64,000 bases of DNA from an uncultured Marinobacter sp. (GTDB lineage: Bacteria > Pseudomonadota > Gammaproteobacteria > Pseudomonadales > Oleiphilaceae): NCBI RefSeq assembly GCF_947488835.1, contig NZ_CANLBK010000001.1, positions 1,550,001 through 1,614,000 on the forward strand, in the 5' to 3' direction. The position numbers were made by a program, and so were the translations under genes. Each line of letters opens with the position of its first letter. Position 1 is the first letter of the stretch. This document shows positions 16,146 to 23,989 of this stretch, one piece after another. The notes under the pieces were generated by a model. That model saw only the letters and a program-made list of their open reading frames with translations. It was not told the origin of the DNA and did no database searches.

Positions 16146-17627
16146 TTATTCTTTGGGGTGAACGTTATGGCTGCGACCTGCCCGGGCACCCTGGTGACGC
16201 CTGCGGCGCCACATCCAGATTCCGGCCACTATCAGCAACACAACAATGAGCACACCTATCCAGGCCAGTGTTGGCGCATAGCGGATCAAATCCGACACCG
16301 GCTGCTCGCCGGAGGCAATATAGGCCACATCGTCCTTGCTAATATCGCTGGCTGAATGCCCTCCGAATTCCTTGCGCACGTAGTTCGCAATATCGGCTAT
16401 TTCCTGATTATCGAGCTTGCCCTCATAGCCTGGCATAAGGGGCCTGGGCGTTGCGCCACTGAATGCCACGCCCTTGAGGATAACCGCTACCAGATTTCTC
16501 GGGTTGGCGCTGCGCAAAGTGGTGTTGCCGTTCAGGCTTGCGTAATGAGACGCTGGCTGGCCCAGGCCATCGTCACGATGGCAGGCGGCGCAATGCTGAG
16601 CGTACAACCCCTCGGGCGAGCCGGGATTCTCAATATCGTCCGGCTTCAAGCCGTGCTCGCTGAGCTGATCCGGGTTAAACCGGGTCGCTTTGACAACCAC
16701 AGGCTCAAGCTCCTCTGCCGGAGCGCTAAGCTCGGGCTTGAAAATAGCCTGTTGTTGCTCGTTATCAGAAATAGGGGGTACGGTTTTAAGGTAAGCTGCC
16801 ATTGCCAAGCGATCTTCTTCCGTGAGGTATTGCAGGCTGTGATGCACCGCCTCCCCCATTGGGCCAACAGCCTGAGCGAGGTAGCTCACTTGGCCGTGCT
16901 TGAAGTATTCCGCCAGCTGCCGGTTGCTCCAGCCGCCAATACCCGAGGTTGCATCGCTGGTGATATTGGAGGCAAACCAACTGCCGAGCTGAGCCCCCCC
17001 CAGGTACCGGTCGTAATCACTACCCATCATGTCATCACGCGGGGTATGGCAAGTGCCGCAATGAGCCATATGATCAACAATATACTGGCCCCGGGCCTCT
17101 TGCTCATCCAGCCCTTTAGGTGGAGAGTATTTACCCAGGTTCATGGTGTTCCACAGGATCATCATGGGTCGTATATTGAATGGGAAACTGAGATCGGTTT
17201 CTGCTTCCGGGGCGTGATCCACAGCGGGGATGCTCTGAAGGTAGGCGTACAAGGCTTCGATATCCTCGTCCGTCATACCCCGGTAATCCGGGTACGGCAT
17301 CGCCGGATATAAGTGCTTCCAGCCAGGTGCCTTGCCGTCGCGCAGAACGCGAGTGAGATCGTCGAGGGAATAGTCACCTATTCCATATTTTTTCGATGAT
17401 GAAATGTTAGGCGCAACAATGTCACCCAAGGGGGTGGCGTTCGCTTTGCCACCCGCGTATGGCGTGCCATCCGGGCCTATATGGCAAGCAATGCAGTCAG
17501 TTGCCCGGGCGATGTATTCGCCCCTTTCAACCAACTGCGCATCCGTGTCGGAGGGCGCAGCCGCAGCGGTTCCCGCCAAGCCGCCAACCAACGCAAAAAG
17601 CGCTACAGAATAAAATTTAGGCCGCAT
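16146..17627 (-). CDS. Membrane-anchored triheme cytochrome c (alcohol/gluconate dehydrogenase type)
   Basis: A 493-aa protein with a signal peptide (residues 1-24, ending TAAAAP), three CxxCH heme sites (CIACH at 45-49, CGTCH near 190, CAACH near 345) and a C-terminal membrane anchor (IGVLIVVLLIVAGIWMW) with a basic tail. The three-domain build matches cytochrome subunits of quinoprotein alcohol dehydrogenase and gluconate 2-dehydrogenase, which feed electrons to quinone or oxidases. The ATG at 17627 has AGGAC upstream and puts the signal peptide first; a longer frame to 17690 is not supported. It is the first gene of the operon with the amine oxidase (10-nt gap). Confidence 0.9.
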   Translation of the reverse strand: MRPKFYSVALFALVGGLAGTAAAAPSDTDAQLVERGEYIARATDCIACHIGPDGTPYAGGKANATPLGDIVAPNISSSKKYGIGDYSLDDLTRVLRDGKAPGWKHLYPAMPYPDYRGMTDEDIEALYAYLQSIPAVDHAPEAETDLSFPFNIRPMMILWNTMNLGKYSPPKGLDEQEARGQYIVDHMAHCGTCHTPRDDMMGSDYDRYLGGAQLGSWFASNITSDATSGIGGWSNRQLAEYFKHGQVSYLAQAVGPMGEAVHHSLQYLTEEDRLAMAAYLKTVPPISDNEQQQAIFKPELSAPAEELEPVVVKATRFNPDQLSEHGLKPDDIENPGSPEGLYAQHCAACHRDDGLGQPASHYASLNGNTTLRSANPRNLVAVILKGVAFSGATPRPLMPGYEGKLDNQEIADIANYVRKEFGGHSASDISKDDVAYIASGEQPVSDLIRYAPTLAWIGVLIVVLLIVAGIWMWRRRRHQGARAGRSHNVHPKE

Positions 17628-17919
17628 GTTACCGTCCTGTTTTGTTACGGAGACCAAGCGCTCAACCACGAGCAGGGGCTTCATCCACAAAAAAACAAGC
17701 TTGCTACTCTTCTAGAGCCGACACAAAAAGGGTAGTTCAAAATATACGAAATTCAACAATAGCTCGCCGCGGTGGTAGACCTGAAACCCAGGTCAGGCCC
17801 CCTTTATAAATTTTGCCCCCCCGGGAATCGGTGGGCTCAAAAGTAAAGTTGCGGCTTAGTTAAGGGTGAGCAAATTGCCGGTGGATTCAGAGGCTATGGA
17901 AAACTTTTACAAACAATCA
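17628..17919. other. Intergenic region upstream of the redox operon
   Basis: 292 nt without a convincing gene. It should hold the promoter of the minus-strand redox operon and the end of the 17920-18747 transcript. A perfect 6-bp hairpin (17778-17783 with 17789-17794) lies in the middle but lacks a T-run. No sigma-54 box was seen. Confidence 0.4.
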
Positions 17920-18747
17920 CTACTTCGCCCGAACAAACACCCAGTTGGTCCCGACGTTGTCGCACACAACAATGTTGTAATCGATGGTCACACACTGAGC
18001 CAGGTTTTCTGGCAGTTCGTCGTGGTAACGGGTTTTCACGCCCAGCGTTTTTCGATCCTGCTTGAGTAACTCGTAGGTCTGTTCCATGCGCTCGGAGAAA
18101 TCCACGCCGCCGCCTTCCAGAGTGTGAAAAGCGTTATGAAACGCTGTGAAGCTCATGGTATTTGCGCCAAGGCCAATGGCCAACATTTTGGGAATGTATC
18201 GATCATAAGCGTTCGAAAGATAGGATCGCACGGCTTCATCATCATTCCGCACACCATTGAATGGTTCGATTCCGAGGCGGTTACCCGGCTCCAGAACTCC
18301 ATCATCCAGTGCTGCCAGTGTGCGATTTCCTGCCAGTTTATAAGCCGTGCTCGGGCACTGAATCAGTTCCCGCTTCAATTGGCAATCTGCCAGACCCTGA
18401 GCAATCGACGGTTCAGAACTGGAGGTCTTCGTGGGTTGCCGCGTTGGTGCGGCCATTTCTGGTTCAGGCTCTGGTTTGGATACAGGTTTTGGCTTGGCGG
18501 AATCCTTGGGCAGTGCCAATCCCACACGCTTGGCTGGCTGGCGTAACAACAGCGCCTGCACGTTTGGATCATTACGCCTGAAATCCACCATGGAAGGCAA
18601 GCCTGCACCGCCGCCGCGCTCTACAACTTCGCAGTAGGCGCGCTCCAGATCCGTCTGGGCAGAAGTCAGGCAAGCTTCATCGGCGCTGGCCACCGAAATG
18701 CAGCTAGCCGCCAGCAGCATAAGCAGTTGTTTTTGGTAAGCGATCAC
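17920..18747 (-). CDS. Secreted protein of unknown function with Pro/Lys/Glu linker
   Basis: A 275-aa protein with an N-terminal hydrophobic signal (MIAYQKQLLMLLAASCISVA, likely cleaved after ASA). The mature N-terminus (to about residue 60) contains two Cys and a YCEVVERGGGAGLPS segment. A linker rich in Lys-Pro/Glu-Pro (about 82-110) joins it to a C-terminal domain (about 115-275) with several Cys (ADCQLKRELIQCPS, AQCVTIDYNIVVCDN). It is probably periplasmic with disulfides. It ends about 290 nt before the redox operon on the same strand and lies 5 nt after tehB. I do not recognise the family. Confidence 0.75.
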   Translation of the reverse strand: MIAYQKQLLMLLAASCISVASADEACLTSAQTDLERAYCEVVERGGGAGLPSMVDFRRNDPNVQALLLRQPAKRVGLALPKDSAKPKPVSKPEPEPEMAAPTRQPTKTSSSEPSIAQGLADCQLKRELIQCPSTAYKLAGNRTLAALDDGVLEPGNRLGIEPFNGVRNDDEAVRSYLSNAYDRYIPKMLAIGLGANTMSFTAFHNAFHTLEGGGVDFSERMEQTYELLKQDRKTLGVKTRYHDELPENLAQCVTIDYNIVVCDNVGTNWVFVRAK

Positions 18748-18752
18748 TGCAT

Positions 18753-19355
18753 TTAACCAGGTTTCCGCGCCAACATGGTCGCAAACTGCAACTGGGCACC
18801 ATTATGCATAGTGCCCAACTCCTCGTTGTACTTAGCCAACTCCCATCCCTCATATGCCTTCCGCAACTGCCCGGACTCAAGGGTAAACGGGAAGGGAACG
18901 GGGCATGGGTATTCCGGGGTGTTCATGGCGCAAACAATCAGGTTATAGCCACCGGGCAGAGTGCGTTCTTGCATGTCAGCAATCACAGTACCCACACGAG
19001 CCGGATCGAGAAACATCAAGGTGACAGTGCAGGCAATCAAACCATAATCCGCGCCAAGCTCGGCGTTATTGATGTCGTATACCTTCGCCTCAACATTGGC
19101 TACCCCCTCTTTGCTGACAATTTGCTGCAGCATGTTGATAGCGCCAGGGTTATTGTCCACGGCAGTTACGTCAAAGCCAAGCTGGCTCAGGTACAACGCG
19201 TTACGCCCGTTGGAGCAGCCCATATCTAGGGCTTTGCAGGGTTCAATAACCTTGCACGCCTCTACCAATTCACTATGCGCAGGGTTCAAGCCGTGCCGGC
19301 TATTCAGATCTGTTGTCATGACATCCACTCGACTTTGAATTGAGGCATTCATCAT
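18753..19355 (-). CDS. tehB: TehB-like SAM-dependent tellurite methyltransferase
   Basis: A 200-aa class I methyltransferase. The SAM-binding motif I is LDMGCSNGRNALYLSQLG and motif II is DVTAVDNN. The family-specific segments GGYNLIVCAMNTPEYPCPVPFPF and YEGWELAKYNE closely match E. coli TehB. It detoxifies tellurite or selenite by methylation; in the cell it may methylate other small compounds. The N-terminus could be ATG 19355, the adjacent 19352 or 19319; none has a strong ribosome binding site. No tehA is adjacent. The next gene downstream starts 5 nt later. Confidence 0.9.
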   Translation of the reverse strand: MMNASIQSRVDVMTTDLNSRHGLNPAHSELVEACKVIEPCKALDMGCSNGRNALYLSQLGFDVTAVDNNPGAINMLQQIVSKEGVANVEAKVYDINNAELGADYGLIACTVTLMFLDPARVGTVIADMQERTLPGGYNLIVCAMNTPEYPCPVPFPFTLESGQLRKAYEGWELAKYNEELGTMHNGAQLQFATMLARKPG

Positions 19356-19369
19356 ACTTGTTTATGCAC

Positions 19370-20137
19370 CTACACCTCAATTATTCTATCTGCGGCAAAC
19401 AGTGGTGGGTCGTATTCTCTGGGATAAGCACCCGGGTTGGCGAATACGCGAGTACCTTCTACCTGCAAATCAACGGGCTCATGAACGTGGCCGTGAACCC
19501 ACAGATCCATCCTCCCCATCAGCGCCCGCAAGTTCGAAGCAAAGGCTGGCGACAAGGAGTCGCCCTGGTACTTGGGCGGAATACACTCTGGCAAGGGTGC
19601 ATGGTGGCTAACGACCACTCGGGGGCCTGGTGCGGGTTGGCTTAACTCCGCTTCAAGCCAGGCGATGGCTTCCGCGTGCAACCTCTGGCTCTCATCAACT
19701 GTAAACACCTCACCGGCTGGCTGCTGGATAATTCGAAAATCCGGCATGAACGCCAGTGCGCGCTGCCGGGTTCCCACAGGGTCATCGTTCGGCTGGCCTT
19801 GGTACAGCCCAAAATCTGTCCATAGCGTGGTGCCGTGAAACCGCACACCGTCAATATCTACCGTATCGTTATCAAGCAGGTGAATCCCCAGCCGCTGGGC
19901 TTCGGCACGCAATGCTTCACGGGCATCTGGCATGCTGGTTCCGTAGAACTCATGATTACCCGCAACATAGATAATTTCCTGCCCGGTAAACCGCTCTGCC
20001 GCCCAGGCAAGACCTTCTGTTGTGCGGTGAATATCACCGGCAAGGATAACCACATCCGCAGCTACCTCCGGCAATTCACGGCCTTCCTGAAAACACTCAA
20101 CGTGCAAATCAGACAGTATTCGCAAGCGCAAAGTCAC
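19370..20137 (-). CDS. Calcineurin-like metallophosphoesterase
   Basis: A 255-aa protein with the full metallophosphoesterase signature: SDLHVE, LAGDIH, VAGNHEFYG, VVSHHAP and WVHGHVHEP. These supply the two-metal site. No signal peptide is seen, so it is cytoplasmic. The substrate is unknown; relatives cleave cyclic nucleotides, phosphodiesters or phosphoproteins. The start is either GTG 20137 (AGGAG is only a few bases away) or TTG 20131, which has better spacing to the same AGGAG. It lies 33 nt after the DUF1643 gene and 14 nt before tehB, so it may be cotranscribed with both. Confidence 0.88.
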   Translation of the reverse strand: MTLRLRILSDLHVECFQEGRELPEVAADVVILAGDIHRTTEGLAWAAERFTGQEIIYVAGNHEFYGTSMPDAREALRAEAQRLGIHLLDNDTVDIDGVRFHGTTLWTDFGLYQGQPNDDPVGTRQRALAFMPDFRIIQQPAGEVFTVDESQRLHAEAIAWLEAELSQPAPGPRVVVSHHAPLPECIPPKYQGDSLSPAFASNLRALMGRMDLWVHGHVHEPVDLQVEGTRVFANPGAYPREYDPPLFAADRIIEV

Positions 20138-20170
20138 ATCTCCTCGGAGAACCGCTCGAAATCACGGTTT

Positions 20171-20638
20171 TTAAACACTCATCGGCACAGGTTTTCTATC
20201 CGCTTTTTGATACAGCGGGTGCGCCGGCTCACCTGACTTATTCAGCTTCAAACAGTGCAGGTTCGGTAGCAGCTCTTTTACCTGCTCAGAACGACCCAGA
20301 AATGAACCATCATTTCCCCATGCAGCCACAACCAAACCCGCATCGCCAGACAGCCTTAATAGCCACTCGTTGTTCTCAGAGCCTATCGGATCTGCTGCTG
20401 CCTTCATATCATTTGGCGCAGTGGCACGAAACGCAAAAATATTGGCCATGCACACACCACCAAACCCCCATGCTTTCGCATAGTTCACACAGCGGGTTAG
20501 CGTTGGATCGTCAGTTGTCTCATCCGCAGTGGATGGGTTGAGCCCAACAAACATCACATAGGGTTTCGATTCATCCCATGTTCGCCACAGGGCAAAACGG
20601 TATTTCCTGCACTCGGATAATTTAGCTGCGTTTTTCAA
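20171..20638 (-). CDS. DUF1643 protein
   Basis: A 155-aa protein matching DUF1643: RKYRFALWRTW, the diagnostic MFVGLNPSTADETTDDPT and CMANIFAFRATAP. It is cytoplasmic with no catalytic role assigned; the family is often near mobile or accessory genes. The only plausible start is TTG 20638, with GGAGGAAGAG upstream; this ribosome binding site is the very 3' end of the dinD remnant, so translation was probably coupled to dinD before that gene broke. Confidence 0.85.
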   Translation of the reverse strand: MKNAAKLSECRKYRFALWRTWDESKPYVMFVGLNPSTADETTDDPTLTRCVNYAKAWGFGGVCMANIFAFRATAPNDMKAAADPIGSENNEWLLRLSGDAGLVVAAWGNDGSFLGRSEQVKELLPNLHCLKLNKSGEPAHPLYQKADRKPVPMSV

Positions 20639-20641
20639 TGC

Positions 20642-21215
20642 TTACTCTTCCTCCAGCCCGTCGGGGTTTTTAATCGCTTTCTTTTGGGCCGATGTCAGAC
20701 GTCGCTCAACCTTTTTACATCTTCCGCTGGTGGCAGAGCTTCTGGGCGAATGCCTCGGCTGAGCAAGGTCTGGCGCACAGCATCATTGCTGGTAACGTGC
20801 TCTTGCGAGCTGACACACGCTCGGTTTCCAGCAGGCGCTGTTCGATCTGCTCGGCCTTGCGAGTTTGCATGGCGAAGTAGGTTTGTGCGAAGGCAATTTC
20901 CTGCTTTCTGGGATCGCCGTTCTGGGCGATCAGATAACAAGCGTAACGAGTCAGCATGATGTCATTTATCTCACGCTGGCTACCTGAGCCGAGCTCAACC
21001 ATTTTGTTGACGCCAACAAAATGGTTGCCGATTTCATGCCCTGATATTTCACAGGCTGTTTTTGCCTTGGTAATAGTGGACAAAAAATTACGCCACTCGC
21101 TATAACCTAGCAGTTGCTGGAGGTCCCTCGCCAGCCAGTACTCAACTCCATTTTCGGTCTGCTGGGCATGGCCCTCAAAGCTATCTGTCATGGCATGAAC
21201 CATTTCATTTTTCAT
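20642..21215 (-). pseudogene. dinD: Disrupted dinD (DNA-damage-inducible protein D)
   Basis: From ATG 21215 (AAGGAGCG upstream) the frame encodes about 145 residues of a DinD-type protein, including YWLARDLQQLLGYSEWRNF and LTRYACYLIAQNGDPRKQ, up to LLETERVSARK. The middle of the family's protein is then missing. Its C-terminal part resumes in a different frame near 20820 (SNDAVRQTLLSRGIRPE, LPPAEDVK). A second frameshift in the A-run near 20715 separates that from the last segment (KVERRLTSAQKKAIKNP...) ending at TAA 20642. So there is one internal deletion of roughly 90 codons and one single-base loss. DinD is an SOS-regulated RecA inhibitor in E. coli; this copy should be inactive. Confidence 0.85.
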
Positions 21216-21311
21216 GTTTCGCTCCTTGCGGTTATTCATAAACGGCCAGTTCCGGGCCATCAAAAAGGTCAGCTCTTTTCTTCCTGGCGTTACCGGTTCC
21301 GCTCGGACTTG

Positions 21312-21671
21312 TTAAGCACCTGGCTCTGTCCAAACAGCATATTCATTGCCACTCGGATCGCTGAAGTGAAAACGGCGACCCCCGGGGAAAGTGAATATAT
21401 CCAGAACAACCTTCCCACCAGCCTGCTTCACTTTATCGAGCGTGGCTTCCAGATCGCTACTATAAAGAACCACCAACACACTTCCGTTGCTGGTCGTCGC
21501 CACACGGTCTGATTTAAAGAACCCGCCATCCAGACCGGCGTTTTGAATGGCCACATACTCAGGGCCGTAGTCGATAAACGACCACCCGAATGCATCACCA
21601 AAGAACTTCTTTGTGGCTACAAGGTCTCGTGACGGCATTTCCACGTAGTTGATTTTACCAGTCTCTTTCAC
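21312..21671 (-). CDS. VOC (glyoxalase/bleomycin-resistance fold) protein
   Basis: A 119-aa single-domain VOC protein with two beta-alpha-beta-beta-beta repeats: [24 protein letters not shown] and then [18 protein letters not shown]. The position of the last Glu (NEYAVW) fits metal binding. Such YKL-like proteins have varied or unknown roles; the sequence does not show which. GTG 21671 has AAGGGAG upstream. It is divergent from the HerA-like ATPase gene. Confidence 0.85.
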   Translation of the reverse strand: MKETGKINYVEMPSRDLVATKKFFGDAFGWSFIDYGPEYVAIQNAGLDGGFFKSDRVATTSNGSVLVVLYSSDLEATLDKVKQAGGKVVLDIFTFPGGRRFHFSDPSGNEYAVWTEPGA

Positions 21672-21877
21672 GGGGTTCTCCCTTATGCGTATCGCTGATG
21701 TTAATCGTGCTACCCCTGTCGCCCTCCGAGTTAAGGCTCACCAAACCCATATTAACCATTGATCAGTTTTTCAACCATACTGATAAATCTCGCACACTCC
21801 CGGGCAAACAAATTATGGGCTGCCCTTGTCCATGGCCGGCGACAAAATCAGCTAATAACCAAAAAGAGGCAAAACCG

Positions 21878-23368
21878 GTGCAGGAAGATTCAGTATTCAT
21901 TGGCAAAGGCACTAATGTTCAGAGTTTGTTGCTACGCCGCGCAAACCGCCACGGCTTGATTGCCGGGGCAACGGGCACTGGCAAAACGGTTACCCTGCAA
22001 ATACTGGCGGAAGGTTTTTCTGCCCAGGGTGTGCCGGTGTTTATGGCTGATGTGAAAGGCGATTTATCTGGCATTTCACAACCCGGCACTACCAAGCCAT
22101 TTCTTACCAAGCGCGCGGCACAGATTGGCCTTGAACCCTACAACTTCGAAGGCTTCCCCACCGTATTCTGGGACGTATTTGGCAAACAAGGGCACCCCAT
22201 GCGGGCCACCATTTCCGATATGGGCCCGCTGTTGCTCTCCCGCCTTCTGGAACTGAACGACACCCAGGAAGGCGTGATCAACATAGCCTTCAAACTTGCA
22301 GATGACCACGGCATGGCCTTGCTGGATCTTAAAGACCTGCGTGCTTTGATGACCTTTGTGGCGGAGCAATCGAAGGAGCTCACGGCGTTATATGGCAACG
22401 TGAGCAAAGCATCGGTAGGTGCGATACAACGCCGCTTGTTACAACTGGAGCAGCAAGGCGGAGATCAATTCTTTGGAGAGCCTGCACTGGAGCTATCCGA
22501 TTTGATGCGGTGCGATTCAGAAGGGCGCGGGCACATTAACTTATTGGCCGCTGATCAGTTGATCGAAAGGCCTCAGCTATACGCCACCATTCTGCTCTGG
22601 CTATTGGCTGAGTTGTTTGAAGAGCTGCCCGAAGTTGGCGACCCTGAAAAACCCAAGCTCGTATTCTTTTTTGATGAAGCTCACCTGCTGTTTGAGGATG
22701 CTCCAAAAGCATTGCTGCAAAAAGTCGAACAGGTGGTGCGATTAATTCGCTCCAAAGGCGTGGGTGTCTATTTTGTGTCACAAAACCCTACTGACATCCC
22801 CGACAAAATACTCGGGCAGCTCGGGAACAGGGTGCAGCACGCACTAAGAGCCTTCACTACTCGCGATCAAAAGGCGGTTCGCGCTGCTGCCTCAACCTTC
22901 AGGCAAAACCCTGCCCTGGATACGGAAAAAGTCATAACAGAACTCGGTGTGGGCGAAGCCCTGGTCTCTACCCTCGATGCCAAAGGGTCGCCCTCCATCG
23001 TGGACCAAACGCTTATCCGCCCTCCCTCTTCACGTCTGGGGCCAGCAACGGCTGCAGAACGCAATCTCATTCTCAACGGCAGTGAGTTTGGACCTCGCTA
23101 CGACGAGGTAATAGACCGGGAGTCTGCCCACGAAATACTGCAAAAGCGTGCGGACAAGGCCGCGAAAGAAGCCGAGCAGGCAGACGTTGACAATAACCGG
23201 GTTTACGAAGCACCTGCCAGTAAAGGCAAAAAACCCGCTCAGCCACGACGATCCAATCGCCAGGGCGTATTTGAAACCCTGATGAAAAGCATAGCGCGTA
23301 CGATGGGGCGGGAGATGTCGCGGGGACTTCTGCGGGGCCTGCTAGGTTCGCTGTTTAAAGGGCGCTAG
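21878..23368 (+). CDS. yjgR: DUF853 / HerA-like ATPase (YjgR family)
   Basis: A 496-aa P-loop ATPase of the HerA/FtsK group. Walker A is [10 protein letters not shown] near residue 32, Walker B is [12 protein letters not shown], and the Arg/sensor segment [20 protein letters not shown] is strongly conserved with E. coli YjgR (500 aa). The Arg-rich C-terminus ends [15 protein letters not shown], another YjgR trait. GTG 21878 is chosen because AGAGG lies 8 bases upstream and the resulting length fits the family; the frame extends to 21698 with no supporting start. The cellular role of YjgR is not established; HerA relatives move DNA. Confidence 0.9.
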   Translation: MQEDSVFIGKGTNVQSLLLRRANRHGLIAGATGTGKTVTLQILAEGFSAQGVPVFMADVKGDLSGISQPGTTKPFLTKRAAQIGLEPYNFEGFPTVFWDVFGKQGHPMRATISDMGPLLLSRLLELNDTQEGVINIAFKLADDHGMALLDLKDLRALMTFVAEQSKELTALYGNVSKASVGAIQRRLLQLEQQGGDQFFGEPALELSDLMRCDSEGRGHINLLAADQLIERPQLYATILLWLLAELFEELPEVGDPEKPKLVFFFDEAHLLFEDAPKALLQKVEQVVRLIRSKGVGVYFVSQNPTDIPDKILGQLGNRVQHALRAFTTRDQKAVRAAASTFRQNPALDTEKVITELGVGEALVSTLDAKGSPSIVDQTLIRPPSSRLGPATAAERNLILNGSEFGPRYDEVIDRESAHEILQKRADKAAKEAEQADVDNNRVYEAPASKGKKPAQPRRSNRQGVFETLMKSIARTMGREMSRGLLRGLLGSLFKGR

Positions 23369-23539
23369 CTAGTCTTTTTTATCGATCGTTATCTCGATCG
23401 ATTTACTGCTTCCCGCAAACCACTTCTGAACATACAAAGTACCCACAACAGGAGCGGTGCCCTCTTCAGGTACTTCCTTGAAGCGCACACTGTTTTTTGT
23501 TTCTTTCTCGTACTCAAACATAACTACTTTCTTCGACAT
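23369..23539 (-). CDS. Small protein of unknown function
   Basis: A 56-aa protein from ATG 23539, with AGGAA 8 bases upstream: MSKKVVMFEYEKETKNSVRF and so on to TIDKKD. It lies directly against the stop of the convergent yjgR gene. The pattern of short beta strands with KVVMFEYEKETKNSVRF and GTLYVQKWF is reminiscent of small single-domain proteins conserved in gammaproteobacteria and possibly plant-like stress proteins, but I cannot name the family. A 79-aa version reaching 23608 overlaps the VF530 gene and is less likely. Confidence 0.7.
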   Translation of the reverse strand: MSKKVVMFEYEKETKNSVRFKEVPEEGTAPVVGTLYVQKWFAGSSKSIEITIDKKD

Positions 23540-23576
23540 GCAATATTCCTGATCGCGAATGGCGTGAGCCGCTAGC

Positions 23577-23795
23577 TCAAGCAAACGTTGATAGATACAA
23601 GCCTTCAACCTTGTCTCTGGCCCACTGGGTTCTACGCAAAAACTTCAGGGATGACTTGATCGAAGGATCACTTTTGAAACAATTGATATTGACCTGTTGG
23701 GCCAGCCCGTCCCAGCCATAGTGTTCCTGCAGCCGTGTTACGACTTGCTCAAGCGTGATGCCGTGCAGAGGGTTATTCGGTTGCTCATTGCTCAT
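23577..23795 (-). CDS. VF530-family small DNA-binding protein
   Basis: A 72-aa protein that matches the VF530 (DUF2132) family: [20 protein letters not shown], then [19 protein letters not shown] and [20 protein letters not shown]. The family's Vibrio fischeri structure shows a four-helix DNA-binding fold. No partner is apparent. It lies 37 nt upstream of the small protein at 23369-23539, which could be cotranscribed with it. Confidence 0.9.
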   Translation of the reverse strand: MSNEQPNNPLHGITLEQVVTRLQEHYGWDGLAQQVNINCFKSDPSIKSSLKFLRRTQWARDKVEGLYLSTFA

Positions 23796-23913
23796 ACTTT
23801 AATTTCACCATTGGTTAGCTGCCCTTTCTCTTGCCTCACAGGAATAGCGTAACGCCAATTGACCACAGAACTAAAGGAAAAGCGGCCGGTTGCCTGGTAA
23901 TCCTTCCATAAGC

Positions 23914-23950
23914 CAAACAAAAAAGGCACGGGGTGCAAGCCCCATGCCTT
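23914..23950 (-). terminator. Intrinsic terminator of the GDPD gene
   Basis: Arms 23923-23933 and 23940-23950 pair with one C/A mismatch and a 6-nt loop. On the minus strand the stem is followed by T-rich sequence (complement of the A-run 23919-23924). It lies about 40 nt after the stop of the minus-strand GDPD gene. Confidence 0.85.
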
Positions 23951-23989
23951 AAAGGTAGTAAAAACGCTTGGTGCTACCCAAGACTCATT

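Noticed and set aside
16356..17312. 318-aa plus-strand frame opposite the triheme cytochrome
   Set aside because: Antisense to three intact CxxCH heme domains; no domain of its own.
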